A DNA stretch of 64,000 nucleotides from Coptis chinensis (lineage: Eukaryota > Streptophyta > Magnoliopsida > Ranunculales > Ranunculaceae), in contig CM027384.1 in the NCBI GenBank assembly GCA_015680905.1, positions 78,773,501-78,837,500 of the forward strand. Reading direction: 5' to 3'. Shown here piece by piece: positions 34,311-47,480 of this stretch. A model generated the notes under the pieces. That model was not told where the DNA came from. It worked only from the letters and a program-made list of their open reading frames with translations, and did not search any database. The stretch's first letter is position 1, and every line of letters starts with the position of its first letter. The position numbers and the translations under genes were made by a program.

Positions 34311-34960
34311 AAGAAAAAAAGAACTTTCTATATAATATCCTAAAAGCATCAAAGATGGATGGGATTGGATGGTATACTTAATTAATTTTTTCTTGAGTTG
34401 TGCTTGCAATCAAGTGCTAAAGTTGCTTTACAGGAAAATTATGGTATGCCATTCTATTTCACATACGAAGTGAGCAGAATTGAGGGCCTTCCAATTTGAT
34501 TGCCAAAAAGATTGTCATGGCCTTGGAAGACGTTAAGGCGCTGTCAAGTTCACATTGGCAGTCTTCCTCTCTGTGAACTAACATTCGATTATTTTCTATA
34601 ACATATATACTTAATTAATTTTGATTATTTTCTATAATATATATTATCCTAGTTCATTAAGGGGATCTTAAGTCTCTATTGTATTAACAGTCAGCGAATT
34701 TTCTTGTAGCAGGTTTTCTTTTTGTCTTTGCATAGTGAAGTAGGTCATCTATTTACTTAGACCAACAGACTGGAATCTAATAACATTTTGTAACTATCAA
34801 TGAAGATAAAAATTATCTTTGGTTGGATATAGAATTATAGATTGTAACATTTTATATTGTGGATGTGCATTTTAAATTGTTGAACTTATTCGGGATTATT
34901 ACTAGATTAGTGGGATTTTGAGTTTGTAGATTTATGTACATTTTTGTAATATAAATGAGT
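34311..34960 (+). other. hAT interior of unknown origin
   Basis: AT-rich. A possible further captured piece at 34,434-34,560 (TTTACAG then GAAAATTATGGTATGCC...) follows an acceptor-like site, but its reading is not recognised. TATATACTTAATTAATTTT blocks recur at about 34,374 and 34,605. Confidence 0.3.
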
Positions 34961-35179
34961 TTTTAAACTGATGCAATAAAAAGAATAAAATATATAGGCC
35001 CGGCCCTAAAGCCTTTAAAGAGGGCTTAGGGTAGGGTCAGGGCTTGAGATTTAGACTTATGACCCGGCCCGACCCGACCCTATGCTAACTTTAGGGTCGG
35101 GCCGGCCCGGCCTTAATATATAAAGGGCTTTAAATATTTAGGGCTGGGCTAGCCCGGCCCGGCCCATTGCCCACCCCTA

Positions 35180-36174
35180 CTTGGAACTGCTTTAGAAAGC
35201 TTCCTTTCTGTGTTTTAATTACTTTTGGAACTATCCAAATCGAGTTCAAGCGGTGGAGATAAGCTGCAAAGGGTGCTGTGAAAACACTGTAATTCTGCGA
35301 TTTTAAAAGGAAGCACGAGCGCGCTTTGACATCTTGACAACAGTACCTCAACTTTTTACAGTAGCTTTATAATGTCATACACATGTTATTTCATATCTTG
35401 TTTTGTGTATTCTCTCTGTAATCAAGACGTGAGAATCTCACAACTCCGTAAAGTTCTCAGTCCCAGCCCGTTTCTTCGTATTTGCGTTGATTTATGTAAA
35501 ACCAAGGAAATAGACTAATCAAAGGAACTTATATTAATTAACTAGACAATATAACATAAATATGGGCATACATGTGTAGCATTTATGTGCTTATCAAATA
35601 CCCCCAAACTTACATTTTGCTAGTCGTCGAGCAAACTAACTCTAAACTAATAACAAAAATAAAAATCCTAACTCATTTTCGTAGGAATTATGATTACACT
35701 TAGCATGTGCAACAAGCCTTTTAAACCCCTAGGTTTACCCTAGTGGATGAGTTTAGTCTCGTGAGAGTTTTCAGAGAAGATACTTACAAACTTCATCTAT
35801 ACTATAATGACTAAGAAGTAACATCATGTTTTCTTAATTCAATCTCAGGTGTCCATACATCTCACTGGTAAGGAATAAAGAATACTAATTTTAAAACCTA
35901 AGTTAATACATGTATAATAATCAAATCATCTAAAAATAAATAAACATGCAATGAACTATACTATGAAATGCAATGGCAGGTCCGTTTATGAAACTTTGGA
36001 ATAGCATCCCTAAGTAGGTCCTCACAAATGTGTCAAGGCAAAAATACTCTGATTTTTCCACTCAGGTTTCACTCACTCCAGTGTGTAGTGGGCACACTTT
36101 CTCTCAATCTCAATGACATCCAAACGAGCCGAGGTCGATCAAACATATCTGCCACTTACTATCACACCAACCTA
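35180..36174. other. Non-coding retroelement-like sequence, copy 1 (left of LINE)
   Basis: From about 35,590 this matches 41,740-42,335: CCCCCAAAnTnnCATTTTGCT, GTGGAnGAGTT, CTCGTGAGAGTTTTC, AAnCTTCATCTATACTA, GCAGGTCCGTTT, AGTGGGCACACTTT, TCTGCCACTTACTATCACA. No protein is encoded. The match is cut at 36,175 by the LINE and resumes at 39,757. Confidence 0.6.
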
Positions 36175-39100
36175 TTTTTTTTTTTTTTGAAGCATTTAGA
36201 GGTTAGGCAGACCTCGACTTGTATTAAATAATAAAAAAAAAAACTCATATTCTCAAATACATTTTCCCTTGTGCATCCTCCTTTACTATTTCTGAGAGTT
36301 CATAGTCTACAGGAGGTAGGAAATACAAAATTGAATCCTCATGATCCTTGCTTAACTTAGAGAAGTAGTCGCGAACTTCGATTTGATTCCCTCGAAAACA
36401 TGCTTGAAGTCCACCCATTCAAATTGGATCTTCAAACGGGCAATAGCACCCAAAATGTTGAGGCGAGTACCATGGCGGCTCCTCTGTTCGATAATAGATC
36501 CTATTGCTCCCTTTGAGTCTAAACATACACAAATCCTTCTCGCTCCTATCCGGATTGCTCCCTTCATTCCGGCCCTCAACTGCCAGCTCTTGAGTGATAA
36601 CCAAACTTTTGGTCGAGCTCCCTCAGAACGCTAGTTTAACGGCGCAAACTCATCTCGAATAACACCACCATACCCATTAGCGTCGGCCAGACCGACCCAT
36701 CCGTGTTGACCAAGTAAAACCCCGGTTGCGGCTTGGACCATTTGCATCACACAGAACGCCAACTTTGTATTGCACTTGATACCGATCCCGGCCCAAGAGT
36801 ACCTTTTTCCGCCACTATTTCGCACTTCCGGACATCATTTTTGTAGATACGTCTTCATCTCTACCTTGATCTTTGCACATACATGCGCCGAGTGCCTCTT
36901 ACGCTGAAATTTCCTTAAGTTCCTCTCTATCCGGATGGCATATATTGTGGCGAGATTATTCGCTCCAAGAATTTCAGATTCGAGCGAGGCATAACGACAA
37001 ATCCTGAATAGGCTGTACCACTCTACAGTCGATGCTTTCACTTGCGTGTTTAAGCCCAGCCAACCTTTAACACTAGACCAAACCTCTTTTGTATACGGGC
37101 AATCGAAAAAGATATGCTTGGAATGCTCCCTAGAAGCATTGCAGAATCCGCATATCGAGTGGTGGATTATTTTCTTCTTAACCAGTCGGTTTTGTGTTGG
37201 TAAGCTATTCGAGAATAACTGCCATCCAAGTAAACGAGTGTTTCGGTATAACCAACTTACCCCAAACCACTCGATACCATTTCACTCTTGGTCGGAGCTG
37301 CTTTAAGGCCATATACGCTGATTTGACTGTAAATCTACCTGTAGAAGTCGGTGTCCAGATGACCTGGTCCTGCTGTAGCATGTGATTTATATCGGTGCCT
37401 TCAATCTTCTTCTTCAGCACACTATCAGGTAGGCTCGAAACAATGTGATTCCACCTTCCATCGGCTATAAGTTCACTAACCAAAGCAGAGTGCGGGACCT
37501 GTAGCAGTAGTACTGCTTCATCCCAAAAGATGAGCGGAGTGTCGTGGCACCATGGGTCGTGCCATACATATGTTTGCTTGCCTCTCGCTATCTGGTGCCT
37601 AACAAACTTCTGGGCAGCTTTGCGGTTCTTTAGGACATTCCTCCAAACCCATGAATAGTCCGCTGGGATCACCATTGTCCAGAAGTGCTGCTTCCGAACA
37701 TGATGTTCAATTGTCCATTTGACCCATAAAGAGTCCTCATAGCTGGCTATCTTGAACACCAGGCCACAGTAAGCTGCCTTGTTCCACATGCTAGGGTCCA
37801 CAATTCCCAATCCTCCCTGTTCTTTATCCATTCTAGTGAGGATGTGACTAGCATGGTGCATCTTCGGTGTCATGTCTGGCCCTGCCCATAGGAATATATT
37901 ACAAAGCTTAGCAATATCTCGCAAAATTTTTGGGTAGAACAAACGCGTTCGAGCCCGATAAACATGAAGAGAGGATAGGATCGATCAATCAATTGGAGCC
38001 TTCCCGCATGAGAGAGCGACTTATTCTTCCAATTAGAAATCTTCTTGGTGACCATTTAAAATCGATGGCGGGCATTCTTTAATACCCATTCTTGCTGCGG
38101 TGAGAGGCAATCCTAGGTAAGTGACCGGGTACGTACCCAACCTTCTTCCAAAATATCCGCCAGTTCACGTGCCTCGCGGATTACTCATACTTCCCGCAAG
38201 GGAGGGTCGCTCTTCGCCTACTTAGCTTCGGACCCGATTACGCACGAGAAATCATCAATAGTCTTCTTCACTGCTCTCACTATCTTTTCATCCCCTTTGC
38301 AGAACACCAAGACGTCATCAGCAAAACACAGATGCGTAATGTCAAGTTTCTTACATTTAGAGTGGTAAGAAATTTCTTTCGCCATAACACTTCGATTCAG
38401 CATTCCACCAAGTACCTCCATGACAAGGACAAACAAGTACGGTGATATAGGATCCCCTTGTCGGAGGCCCCTACAACCAGCAAAGTATCCCTATGGTGTA
38501 CCATTAACTATAATAGAATAGTATGGTGAGGAATAGCACATCTTTGTCCACTCAATGAACTTCTCATGGAATCTGAATCTCGCCATAACTTTCTCAATAG
38601 TCTGCCAGCTGACTGTATCATATGTTTTGGTAATATCAATCTTGATTGAGCATCTTTTAGTCCCGTGTGCCCGGTTATAGCTTCTGATAAGCTCATGAGC
38701 CAACAGGAGGTTATCTTGGATCGATCTGCCAGGGATGAAAGCCGATTGTTGCGTGGAGATGATGTCAGGCATATACGGCTTCATTCTGTTCGTGAGGAGC
38801 TTAGATACACACTTATAGATGACATTGCAGCAGGCAATAGGTCTGAATTCTTCTACTCTTGAGGGAGTTGCACATTTAGGGATGAGGCTGATGTGCGTCG
38901 AATTGACTCCTTTATTAATTGTCTTCACTGCAAACACCGAAGTAACAGCTTTAACAAACTCCGCCTTCACATGCTGCCAGTTCTTTTTGAAGAAATATGC
39001 ATTGAACCCATCAGGCCTGGGGCCTTATTATCTTCCGTCTCAAATAATGCTAGCTGTACTTCTGCCTCAGTAAAATCCAGTACCATAAGTTCTGCCTCGT

Positions 39101-39757
39101 GTGTAGTGAGCACTCTTGGGAAGTGGAGCTCCTCCATACTTGCCGCATCACATAGAACCGGGGCAGTTTGCCCCAACAACCCTTTGTAATAATCTACAAA
39201 TGCTTCTGAAACCCCCACCTGTCCCTCCCTCCTAAGTCCAGAAGAGTCCTGAATAGTCCATATAAGATTCCTGCCTTTTCTCTCTTTGAGCGTCTTGTGG
39301 AAGTATTCAGTGCATTTATCACCGTACTTCATCCAATCACATTTTGTTCTATGTCGGAGGTCCTCCCCTTCCATGATAATAACTTGACAAAGAGTGGTTC
39401 TAGCTTCCTTCTCCCGTATGCTTAACAGTCTATCCATAGGATTGCTTTGTTGTTCTTTTTGGATGCTTTTGAGCTCTTTTCTTGTTGCTTTTGTCTTCTT
39501 AGATAAATCCGAACAGAAGAATTTTGCCCACCCTTTTAGCTTATTCTTTAGATTCTTCAGTTTTTGGGTGAGGACGAACATGGGGCACCCAAACACTGCT
39601 TCATTCTAGCTAGCCAGAAACGCACCCAAAAAATCAGGATGCAGAACCCAAAAATTGCTGAACCTGAAAGGGAGACTTACAGAGACATTATTCAAAATGG
39701 AGATAATAATGGGTGAGTGGTCAGACATGCCTGGGGGCAAACAATCAACAATTTTTG
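36175..39757 (-). mobile_element. 5'-truncated L1-like LINE, degenerate
   Basis: Minus strand. From the 5' side (right): an endonuclease tail GMSDHSPIII (about 39,730), a linker (PMFVLTQKLKNLKNKLKGWA), a reverse transcriptase (LIPKCATPSRVEEFRPIACC, QSAFIPGRSIQDNLLLAHEL, then FADDVLVFC at about 38,310), a zinc-binding domain (RFTVKSAYMAL, WYRVVWG) at 37,205-37,942, and an RNase H remnant at 36,360-36,830 (NGYGGVIRDEF, VCLDSKGAIGSI). A 14-base T-run at 36,175-36,188 is the poly(A) tail on the minus strand. Most of the endonuclease and ORF1 are absent. Several stops and frameshifts break the polyprotein. It lies in retroelement spacer whose second copy at 42,335 lacks it. Confidence 0.85.
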
Positions 39758-42700
39758 GGTGATGATTTAAGAATAAATGGAATGGATAAACAAAATAGAA
39801 AAGTCTGAGAAAATATGGTCTTCAAATTATGTAACTAGAGAAAGCCTTGTTCTTGCTTTGCTTCTACACTTTGTTTCTATCCTTAGCCCTTTTGGGTTGG
39901 CTTTTGACTCATTTGATTCTATTTTTAGAGTTCTAACTTTTTATTTTATTTCTATTCATTTTTCTTTTCTTTGGATGGAAAATTTCTTTTCTTTCTTCAT
40001 CTTTTTAAAACAACTAACAAATATTGGTTTTCCACAGGTCTTTCTCTTTTCTTTTCTTCATTTCATCCTATTTCTCAAACTTATCCAGTGGGTAGGCTAT
40101 ATTTATATTTATTTTGTTTTTCTTTTATATAGGATAAGAAATTTGCGGTTTATGAAAAGGTTAATTGATAAAGGTAAAAATGATAGTTTTACCTACGAAT
40201 AAGCGACGAAAACTCAACGCAAGTAAAACTAAAACTAAACTTTATGCTTGATTATTAAAGTTTTCTACTCTCGATGCTATTGCACTAAGTGGAGTAGAAG
40301 ATTCGTTCCACTCCTAGTTCTTTAGAATTCGCGTTAACTAAGATTATCAGTCATACCAAAGTTAATGAGAGTAATATGGAATTATACTACGATGGTAATT
40401 CAAATACTAAACAAGATACGAATAACTTAACTACAAAATGCTAAATTGATACTAGATAAAGAATTAGGGGAATTTGATTCCACCTTGAATCCAACTTAAT
40501 AAACTAGCATAGATTGTTGTAATCCAATTCTTACGATCTTAAGATAAGAATTGGTCATTCTAATCCCTAATCAATCTTGGCAATCTCTACCAACTAATGA
40601 CTAGCATGTGAGGAAGTTCAACCCATTCTCATGGCGAATCAACTACCTTCTAGAGTGGAATAGACTCTTACAACTATTTCTACACTACACAATCAAGTTT
40701 TCATCAAGGCTTTCTCAAATCCCTCTAATGGAGGTTTAGCCTTGAGTCATCAAACAATCATTTTTATACGAATTTAAGCAAGACATGATATAAAGATTAT
40801 AAATTTACTAATTTGAACTACTCAAGAATTTAAAACTAAATCAACAACTAAGAAATGATTTATAACTAAATTATTGAAATTAGATCTAAGTGATTTAATA
40901 CTTGAAACTAGATTATGAGTAACAACTAACTTATTGATCTAATGAAACTAAATTGAATTGAAAAACTAATACTTTATTGTAAAACTAAAATTGATTCTAA
41001 AATAATAATCTACTTTGTTCTAACTAATCTATTGGAATTGAAAAACTAATTAACTGAATGCATAAAAATCTAGATCTAAAACAAGCTATTGAAACTAATT
41101 AATGAAGTCTAAAACTAGATCTAGAATTATTGGCTAATGGCTACTTAAAAAACTAGATGCTTAAGAGTTAAGTCTTGTGTCCTCAAATGGAGGAGACAAG
41201 ATCCACATTTTTGTACATGGGCTGAGGAGCCATGTTTTGGGTCGGAAAATCGAGCCCAAAACCCAATTTCTTCAATCCACAGAGGTCTTTTCAGCTGGAT
41301 TTTATTTCAATAGACTTTTCGTCCACTTCTACTCTTCTGATTGGGTCAAAGTTTGGAACATTGGAAAGCTCTTTCCAAGACGGTTGTTTTGACATAAGTT
41401 AGGACCAATTCCGAGGTCTGAGTCAAAAGATACGGTCTTTGGAAGTTCTGCTGACTTTTGTGCGCTGTTTCTGCCCGCGTTGGCTTTGACTTTTCAGCTT
41501 TGACTGAGCTTTAAAAAGGCTTTTTCTCCTTGAATCTTGGCCTTTAATCACAGAACTTCTTAGCAACCAACCTTTGCTCCTTTATCTTGCAAAAGTGACA
41601 CATTTCTGCACATAATCGACTCCAATGCTTGAAATACATAAAAGCACGTAATCAACATTAACTCTTATTTATTACTCGCATAATTGGTCTAAAAGTATTA
41701 TTGTTAGGGGGTTAAAACTACAGTTTTGGGCTCTTATCAAACCACCCCCAAATAGCATTTTGCTTGTCCTCAAGCAAATATGAGAAATTAGAATAAGTGA
41801 CCAAAAATGGAGTTCTAACTAATCTCGTTTCGCCGAGTGTGATTGCATTGACCATATGCAACAAGGCCTTAAACCACTAGGAATTCCTTAGTGGACGAGT
41901 TATAGCCTCGTGAGAGTTTTCCAGTGAAGGTACTCACAAGCTTCATCTATACTACAACGACTAAGAAATAAAACTATTGTTTCTTTATTTATGCTCCCAA
42001 TTATCTATATATCTCACTAGCAATGAATACAGAATAATCAAGTCGAAACCTAAGCTAATATATGCATAATAATCAATCATCTACGAATAAATATATATAC
42101 AATGAGTAATACTATGAAATGCACTAGCAGGTCCGTTTCTTAAAACTCGGAATAACGTATTTAAGTAGGTCCTCACATAAATGTCAAGACAAAAACCACT
42201 ATGATTTTTCCGCTCAAGTTTCGCTATTCCAGTGCGCAGTGGGCACACTTTACCTTACAATCTCAATGACACACAAGGAAGCCGGAGTCGATCAAACACA
42301 TCTGCCACTTACTATCACACTACCCTATTTCTAATTGAGTTAGAAGTATTTATTAGGTGTTGCGGGGATTAGGAGATGATTTAAGAAGGAAGGAAATAGA
42401 TATTCAAAAAGGACAAGTTTGAGATAATAGAGTCTTCATATTATGTAACTAGAGAAACCTTGTTATTTACTTTTGCTTCTACACTTTGTTTCCATCCTTA
42501 GCTATATTTTTTTATTTTTCTTTGGCTTTTGACTCCTTTGATTCTATTTTTGGAGTTCTAACTTTTTATTTTCTTTTATTTATTTATTTTTTGGATGAAA
42601 ACTTTCTTTTCTTATTTGAAGCGACTAACAAATTCTTGATTTCAAAGTTCTTTCTCTTTTCTATTCTTCATCTCTATTCTCAGACTCATTCAAATAATAG

Positions 42701-43202
42701 GTAGGCTGATTTTATTTTTTTTTTTTATTTTGTTTTGGAAAAGGTTAAAGGATTTCCGGTTTATGAAAGGCTAAAGGAAGGCTCAAAGGGGCGACTAGCG
42801 GAAAATAATTTATAGGTTTGAATTTCTGGCTATATCGATCCAAAGAGGGCCTAAATTCTCGCTTAGGATATGGTATAATGATCAAGCAAGTGGACGTGTG
42901 ATTTCTCTATCTGGATTTTACTTCTCCCTTGTGTCATTTCTCAAATATTTCACTCATATAAGGCTTTAGGCTATATTCTCACAGGATTTGTAAAATAAGT
43001 ACTTTAGCCTAGATTTCAGAAACTTACTGCCAAACAATCATAGATACTCATACAGTATATTTATAGAAAGATGAAAAGATTATTATCTACATATTAACCT
43101 AAGTTTCTAAAAACTATTTTAATACAACGCTACGTGAGATTTCTAGATTATTAAAAGCATAGAGAAAGAAAACAATACCAATATTCCAAAGTGTATAGCA
43201 TA
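39758..43202. other. Non-coding retroelement-like sequence, copy 1 (right of LINE) and copy 2
   Basis: 39,758-40,130 matches 42,370-42,720 (GATGATTTAAGAA, TTATGTAACTAGAGAAA, GCTTCTACACTTTGTTTC, TTTTGACTCnTTTGATTC, TTCTAACTTTTTATTTT). 41,740-42,335 matches 35,590-36,174. Between them, 40,200-41,740 is a non-coding AT-rich leader-like region. No coding region was recognised. The whole looks like internal sequence of one large non-coding retroelement family present twice in tandem order. Confidence 0.55.
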
Positions 43203-43211
43203 AACTTTTTA

Positions 43212-43387
43212 GGGTTAGTTAGACTTACCCCCCCATTACTAGTTGCAATAAGTGTTACCCCATTTTTTCAAAAATTTAGTGATACTATTTGAGTGATCTA
43301 ACGGTCAGATTTCTTCATCTGAAAAAAGAAATTCATCTCGTAACCGTTGGATCTTGCAATTGGGGGGGTTTCACTAATAACTAACCC
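43212..43387. mobile_element. 176-bp Mutator-like MITE
   Basis: Ends GGGTTAGTTA and TAACTAACCC form an exact 10-bp inverted repeat, extending imperfectly into GGGG-rich blocks. They are flanked by an exact 9-bp duplication, AACTTTTTA, at 43,203-43,211 and 43,388-43,396, typical of Mutator-like elements. The centre holds a TCTAACGGTCAGATTTCTTC / TCGTAACCGTTGGATCTTG near-palindrome. Confidence 0.85.
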
Positions 43388-43736
43388 AACTTTTTATTTA
43401 TATTTTTGAAAATTTTAAATTTTTACTAGAAAACAAGTGCATATTATACATATCTATATCCTAACAGATGTATTAATTACATGTGTTTCTATGCCACCCC
43501 CAAACAAGAAGCATGTTTTGTCCTCAAAGTATTTAAATAAAAAGGGTAGAAAAAATACCATGGAAACGCGTGACATTCTGGAATATCTGCAAAACAAGGT
43601 TAAAACATACTAATATAGAAAATAAAAACTGATGCAACTCTATAGGAGTTCCACCCGTTATGGGGTTAACAAGAATTAAATTGCTTGGGACATAAGTAGA
43701 CACTAACTGAAACTAAAAACTTACCTTATCTCCCGT

Positions 43737-44640
43737 TTAATCATCATCTTCCTCATCTTCCTCTTCAAAGAGATGAAGTTCTTTTGCGTCCTGCCATGCC
43801 ATGATAACTTGCCAAGCCCGCCACCGTGTGTCATCAACTCGTGCTAACCTGTCGAGTGTTGTTAGGTCTGATGGGGTGTAAGGAGCAACCAAATGAGGTT
43901 GCACCTGCCAACCCGGCAAATCATAACTTGAAATGAACGAACCACCTAATTGGTGGGTCTCATGACTTCAACCCTTTTCCAATCCGTGAACTAGGTACAG
44001 AATTCAGGTAAACAATCGCGCATGATGCGACCAACCAAAACAGGCATAAGAAGATACTTATGCCTCATGCTTTGGGCTCTCTTAAGACTAGCCACTAATA
44101 CTCGGGGAATGTCATATCGGCGACGTCCCTCAGCTAAAACAAGAAAAACGTCACCAGCGGTACTATTTGCAAAATTAAACTGCCACTCCCCTAAAATATT
44201 CATTAGGATGAATAACATTGTGGTGCCTACATTGAGGGACAGGCTACCAAGGGCTATGTTATAACGCCCTTGGTCCATTATACGAAATACCCCTCCCCCA
44301 TAATACTCATGGAAATATGTATAGTCATAGATGTATGCATTATCGGTCATATATCCCCACGTGTGCATAGGATCAAGCAAGGGCAATCCCGAAACTAACG
44401 CTACCAAAGACTTACTGAATTCCATTGTCGTGTCATTAATTGCAAGGGAAAATTTTTGTTCTCCATCTTGGTTATAATAGAAAGTAATATTATTGTAGAA
44501 AAATGCAGTAAGCTAAGGTGAATACGAGTCGTCATCACTTACTAGTATATGCCGCCATCCTAACTGCAAGATTTTGTCGCGGAACCAACCTCCATAAGTC
44601 TCGCTTCCCAACAAGTCTTCGAAAGACTGCTCCGGTATGA
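43737..44640 (-). pseudogene. Plant transposon-protein domain remnant (copy 1)
   Basis: On the minus strand a degraded frame runs from SFEDLLGSETYGGWFRDKILQL (about 44,620) through FSLAINDTTMEFSKSLVALV, LGSLSLNVGTTMLFILMNIL, LVASLKRAQSMRHKYLLMPV and GRIMRDCLPEF, then, after a stop and shift near 43,990, PGWQVQPHLVAPYTPSDLT and an acidic C-terminus EEEDEEDDD. This is the general layout of the retroelement-derived 'putative plant transposon protein' family, whose role is unknown. Stops near 44,515 and 43,990 show decay. A related pseudogene, split by two insertions, lies at 53,177-59,810. Confidence 0.5.
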
Positions 44641-45381
44641 CTGTAGGAGATGTTATCACAAAACTACTCTCTAGAACAGCTGCAAACAATCCTGGAACAA
44701 CCCACCAAAAATTGGAATTTTTCGTGCCTATGGATGTCGAGGATCGAAGTTCCGTGCACTTAGGGGTCGCTTCACTTTATGCCTTGGTGAATTTTGAGGA
44801 TGTTTTGGGCGGGTTTTGTCCGGGTAGGGCTGTGTTCCCGATCGAAGTTCCAGTTCAAGCACTTAGGCGCGCAGGTCACGCCACTTTTAATTTTTGTGCC
44901 TATGGATGTCGAGGCGGGATGCGCGCGGTGAATTTCGAGTTCCAGTTGAGTGGCTGCGGGGATAGGCGCTTAGATTTGTTTTGGTCAGGTAGAGGCGTGT
45001 TGTTAAGCTCCTCCTGAATCGAGTTACAGGTGGTTCAAGTGCAGGTGGCGCTCAACTGAGGCGCAGGTCACGCTCCGTAGAGATGGAGTGCTGAAGCGAA
45101 GAATAAAAGAGGGAAACTTGGGAGTGAAAGGTGAGAGATGAAAGTGAGATTTAGTGTGGGTTGTGAGTATAGAATGAAGGAAGTTTATATAGGTTTTGAG
45201 TTTCTAAAATGAATCGGCAAGTTGCCAAAAAGTTTTAAGGCAATTGCCGGAAACAAAATATTTTCAAAACCGAAAAAGGAAACAACCCATATTCTCTATT
45301 CCAAAACAAACCTAATATCTTTTAGGTTGAATTTAGGATAGTAACTGCCTAACTCATTAAGATTTCATCCTACCACAATAT
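44641..45381. other. Retroelement-like spacer with an imperfect duplication
   Basis: GTGCCTATGGATGTCGAGG occurs at about 44,725 and again at about 44,895, each followed by GTGAATTT(T/C)GAG and a GGnTAG-rich block ending in a GTGTT motif, giving a period of about 170 bp. The plus-strand frame over 44,637-45,017 is open but matches nothing known. Confidence 0.4.
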
Positions 45382-45386
45382 CTACT

Positions 45387-45872
45387 TGTTTCGGCAGTAA
45401 ACTACTTCAACACAACGAGAGCAATGGTAAAGAACGCACTAAGAAACAGAGGAATTTGATGTTGGGGGGAGATGAAACTGAACCAAATAATGGTTGCCTA
45501 CGTACCCAAGATCTATTATCTAGGGATCAAGTTTCAACGTAGTTCCTTATGAAAAATAATGTAGTATTTATATAGGTAGAGTAGAGAGTCCTTGTAGCTC
45601 AAGTAATCTTGTAGCTTGAGTAATTGTGATAGAATATAATTGTCAACTGATAATTATCTTTTTGATAAGAAATGAATCTGGACATAAATCAATACATTAG
45701 TGGCAAACCATGTGGCAAACCATGTGGCTAAGGTTCAACCTTAGACACATGAGTTAATGGGCCTATACTTTGATCCATGATATTGCGAATTGGGGTTTAG
45801 CCCTGTTGATTAAACGAATAAAGTGGAGACTCCTACCAATGGACGTTTGCCACGTAGGTGGGGGTCAAAACA
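45387..45872 (-). repeat. 3' LTR (486 bp)
   Basis: TG...CA ends with the inverted tips TGTTT/AAACA. Nearly identical to the other LTR, by eye about a dozen substitutions plus one extra 12-bp CAAACCATGTGG unit (tandem, about 45,714-45,737). Confidence 0.93.
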
Positions 45873-46455
45873 CCGCCCCCTCTTTCACATGGCAAAGAAG
45901 AGAAGAAAAATTCAAGGAAAACGTGGAATAAGAAAAAAATAAGCAGAACGATAACAATGTTTCGTGTGAACGTAAACGATAAGAAAATGGACACTCGGAA
46001 AAAATTCGTGAATTATCGGAAACGAAATAATGTCAAATTAATGTAGACGGGACGCAATGACGTAGTTAAATAAAAGATGGCCGAAAATGTACAGAAAAAA
46101 TAAAAGATGCACATAAATAAAATTGCGAAAGAAATTGATTGGCGAAAACTGTACCGAACGCGTCACGTGATAATACGAAATTTAAATTCGACGATGCGTG
46201 CCAACGGAATAGCGATACTTGGAGTATACCGTTGAAAATTAAACGTAGGGCAGTTTAGTAATAATAGTAATAAAAGGAAGTTAAATACGAATTGGACACA
46301 AAGCGGTTGGATGAGATAAGAATGTGGAGAAGATAAGAATTGAGATTAGGGATGAAGTTGGATTAGATAATAATTGAAAGTAAATCTCACGAGTTAAATA
46401 GTGTAGAACTTTAAATACGGTTTCCTAATTTTAGTAGGGATGAAGTTGGATTAGA

Positions 46456-47480
46456 TTGTATGAAGGAACAAAACAAAAAGAGTTTGGTTTTCTGGATGAT
46501 TCGTGTCCTCCTGGATTTGAGGGAAAATCCCCCAGCAATGCTTTGTATCCTCCTGGATTCGAGAAAATTAAGCCACCTCAAGCCGCGTCCTTGAATGAAC
46601 AGAAACCGGCAGAACCCACACCATCAATCTTGAATAGTTTGACCAATAGTAGAGTAGATATCTTTTCTCAGTCAAGTGAGAAGCCACCTGCTGTTTTTTT
46701 GGGTTCTAAAGGTTGGAGTCAGTCTTGTGTACCAGATGGATCTTCATTCAAGAAAGAGGTAGCAGAGAATAATCGAGGGATTGGTGCAACGCCTGCCGGT
46801 TGTCCTCCAATTTTTTTTTCCGCACCACCGGCGCTCTCTCGGAAGACATGTCATACAATCGAGATCCCAAGAGGAAATTGTACTCAAACTCAAGCTCTGG
46901 ATAGATACAAAACTTTGAACATCTCAGTTGCACATCAACCACAAACAAAGAAATCTTTATCATCAGGAAATGGAAATCTTATCCTTCTTAGTGATTACGC
47001 ACGTGATGACCCAGGAAAATTGTGTATGAATGGAACCACTGGAGATTCAAATGCGCAGTACTCAGAAGTTTCTGCTAGGCTCATGTTGAAAAGGAGAGTC
47101 ACCACATGCATGCAGGGTCTGTAAAGATAAAAAATAATGAGATGGGTGATAAATGTGTAGAGCACAACTTCATGGATCCAAGAGATTCACTTATGGTGGG
47201 ACCTTCCCCACAAAACCGTTCTTGCAATGTGGAGTCCTTATTTGCAAAAACTTCCAAGGATCTCTTTTCAATTGGAGAATCAAGTGATTGGAATGTTGCA
47301 AATGCTGGTAGTCACTCTCAGTATTCATAACTGCATGGTAACGCAGAGAAGGACAATGAGGGGGAAAATGAGAATAAAGGATTGGAAATTAAGTCTATCG
47401 GAATTTCTCTCTACTACGAGAATTGGATAGGCAACTAAAGATTGACCGTCATAATCTAGCTCAGGATATTAAGCTCAAAT
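46456..47480 (+). pseudogene. Unidentified protein remnant on the strand opposite the retroelement
   Basis: A 222-residue open frame (46,456-47,124) continues by frame change into 47,106-47,330 (74 residues) and weakly on to about 47,480. It contains SCPPGFEG and, 14 residues later, YPPGFEKIK, then a long serine/proline-rich polar region with no predicted membrane segment. PPGFE motifs occur in some plant LINE ORF1-like proteins and in some host proteins, so it may be a nested LINE remnant or a captured gene. The family is not recognised with confidence. It opposes the gag-RT direction, and a GGGATGAAGTTGGATTAGAT direct repeat (46,347 and 46,437) lies just upstream. Confidence 0.4.

Noticed and set aside
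39777-40202. 141-residue phenylalanine/leucine-rich frame that looks like a membrane protein
   Set aside because: It arises from TTTTCTTTT-rich spacer repeated at 42,486-42,704, where the frame is not conserved; not a real membrane protein.
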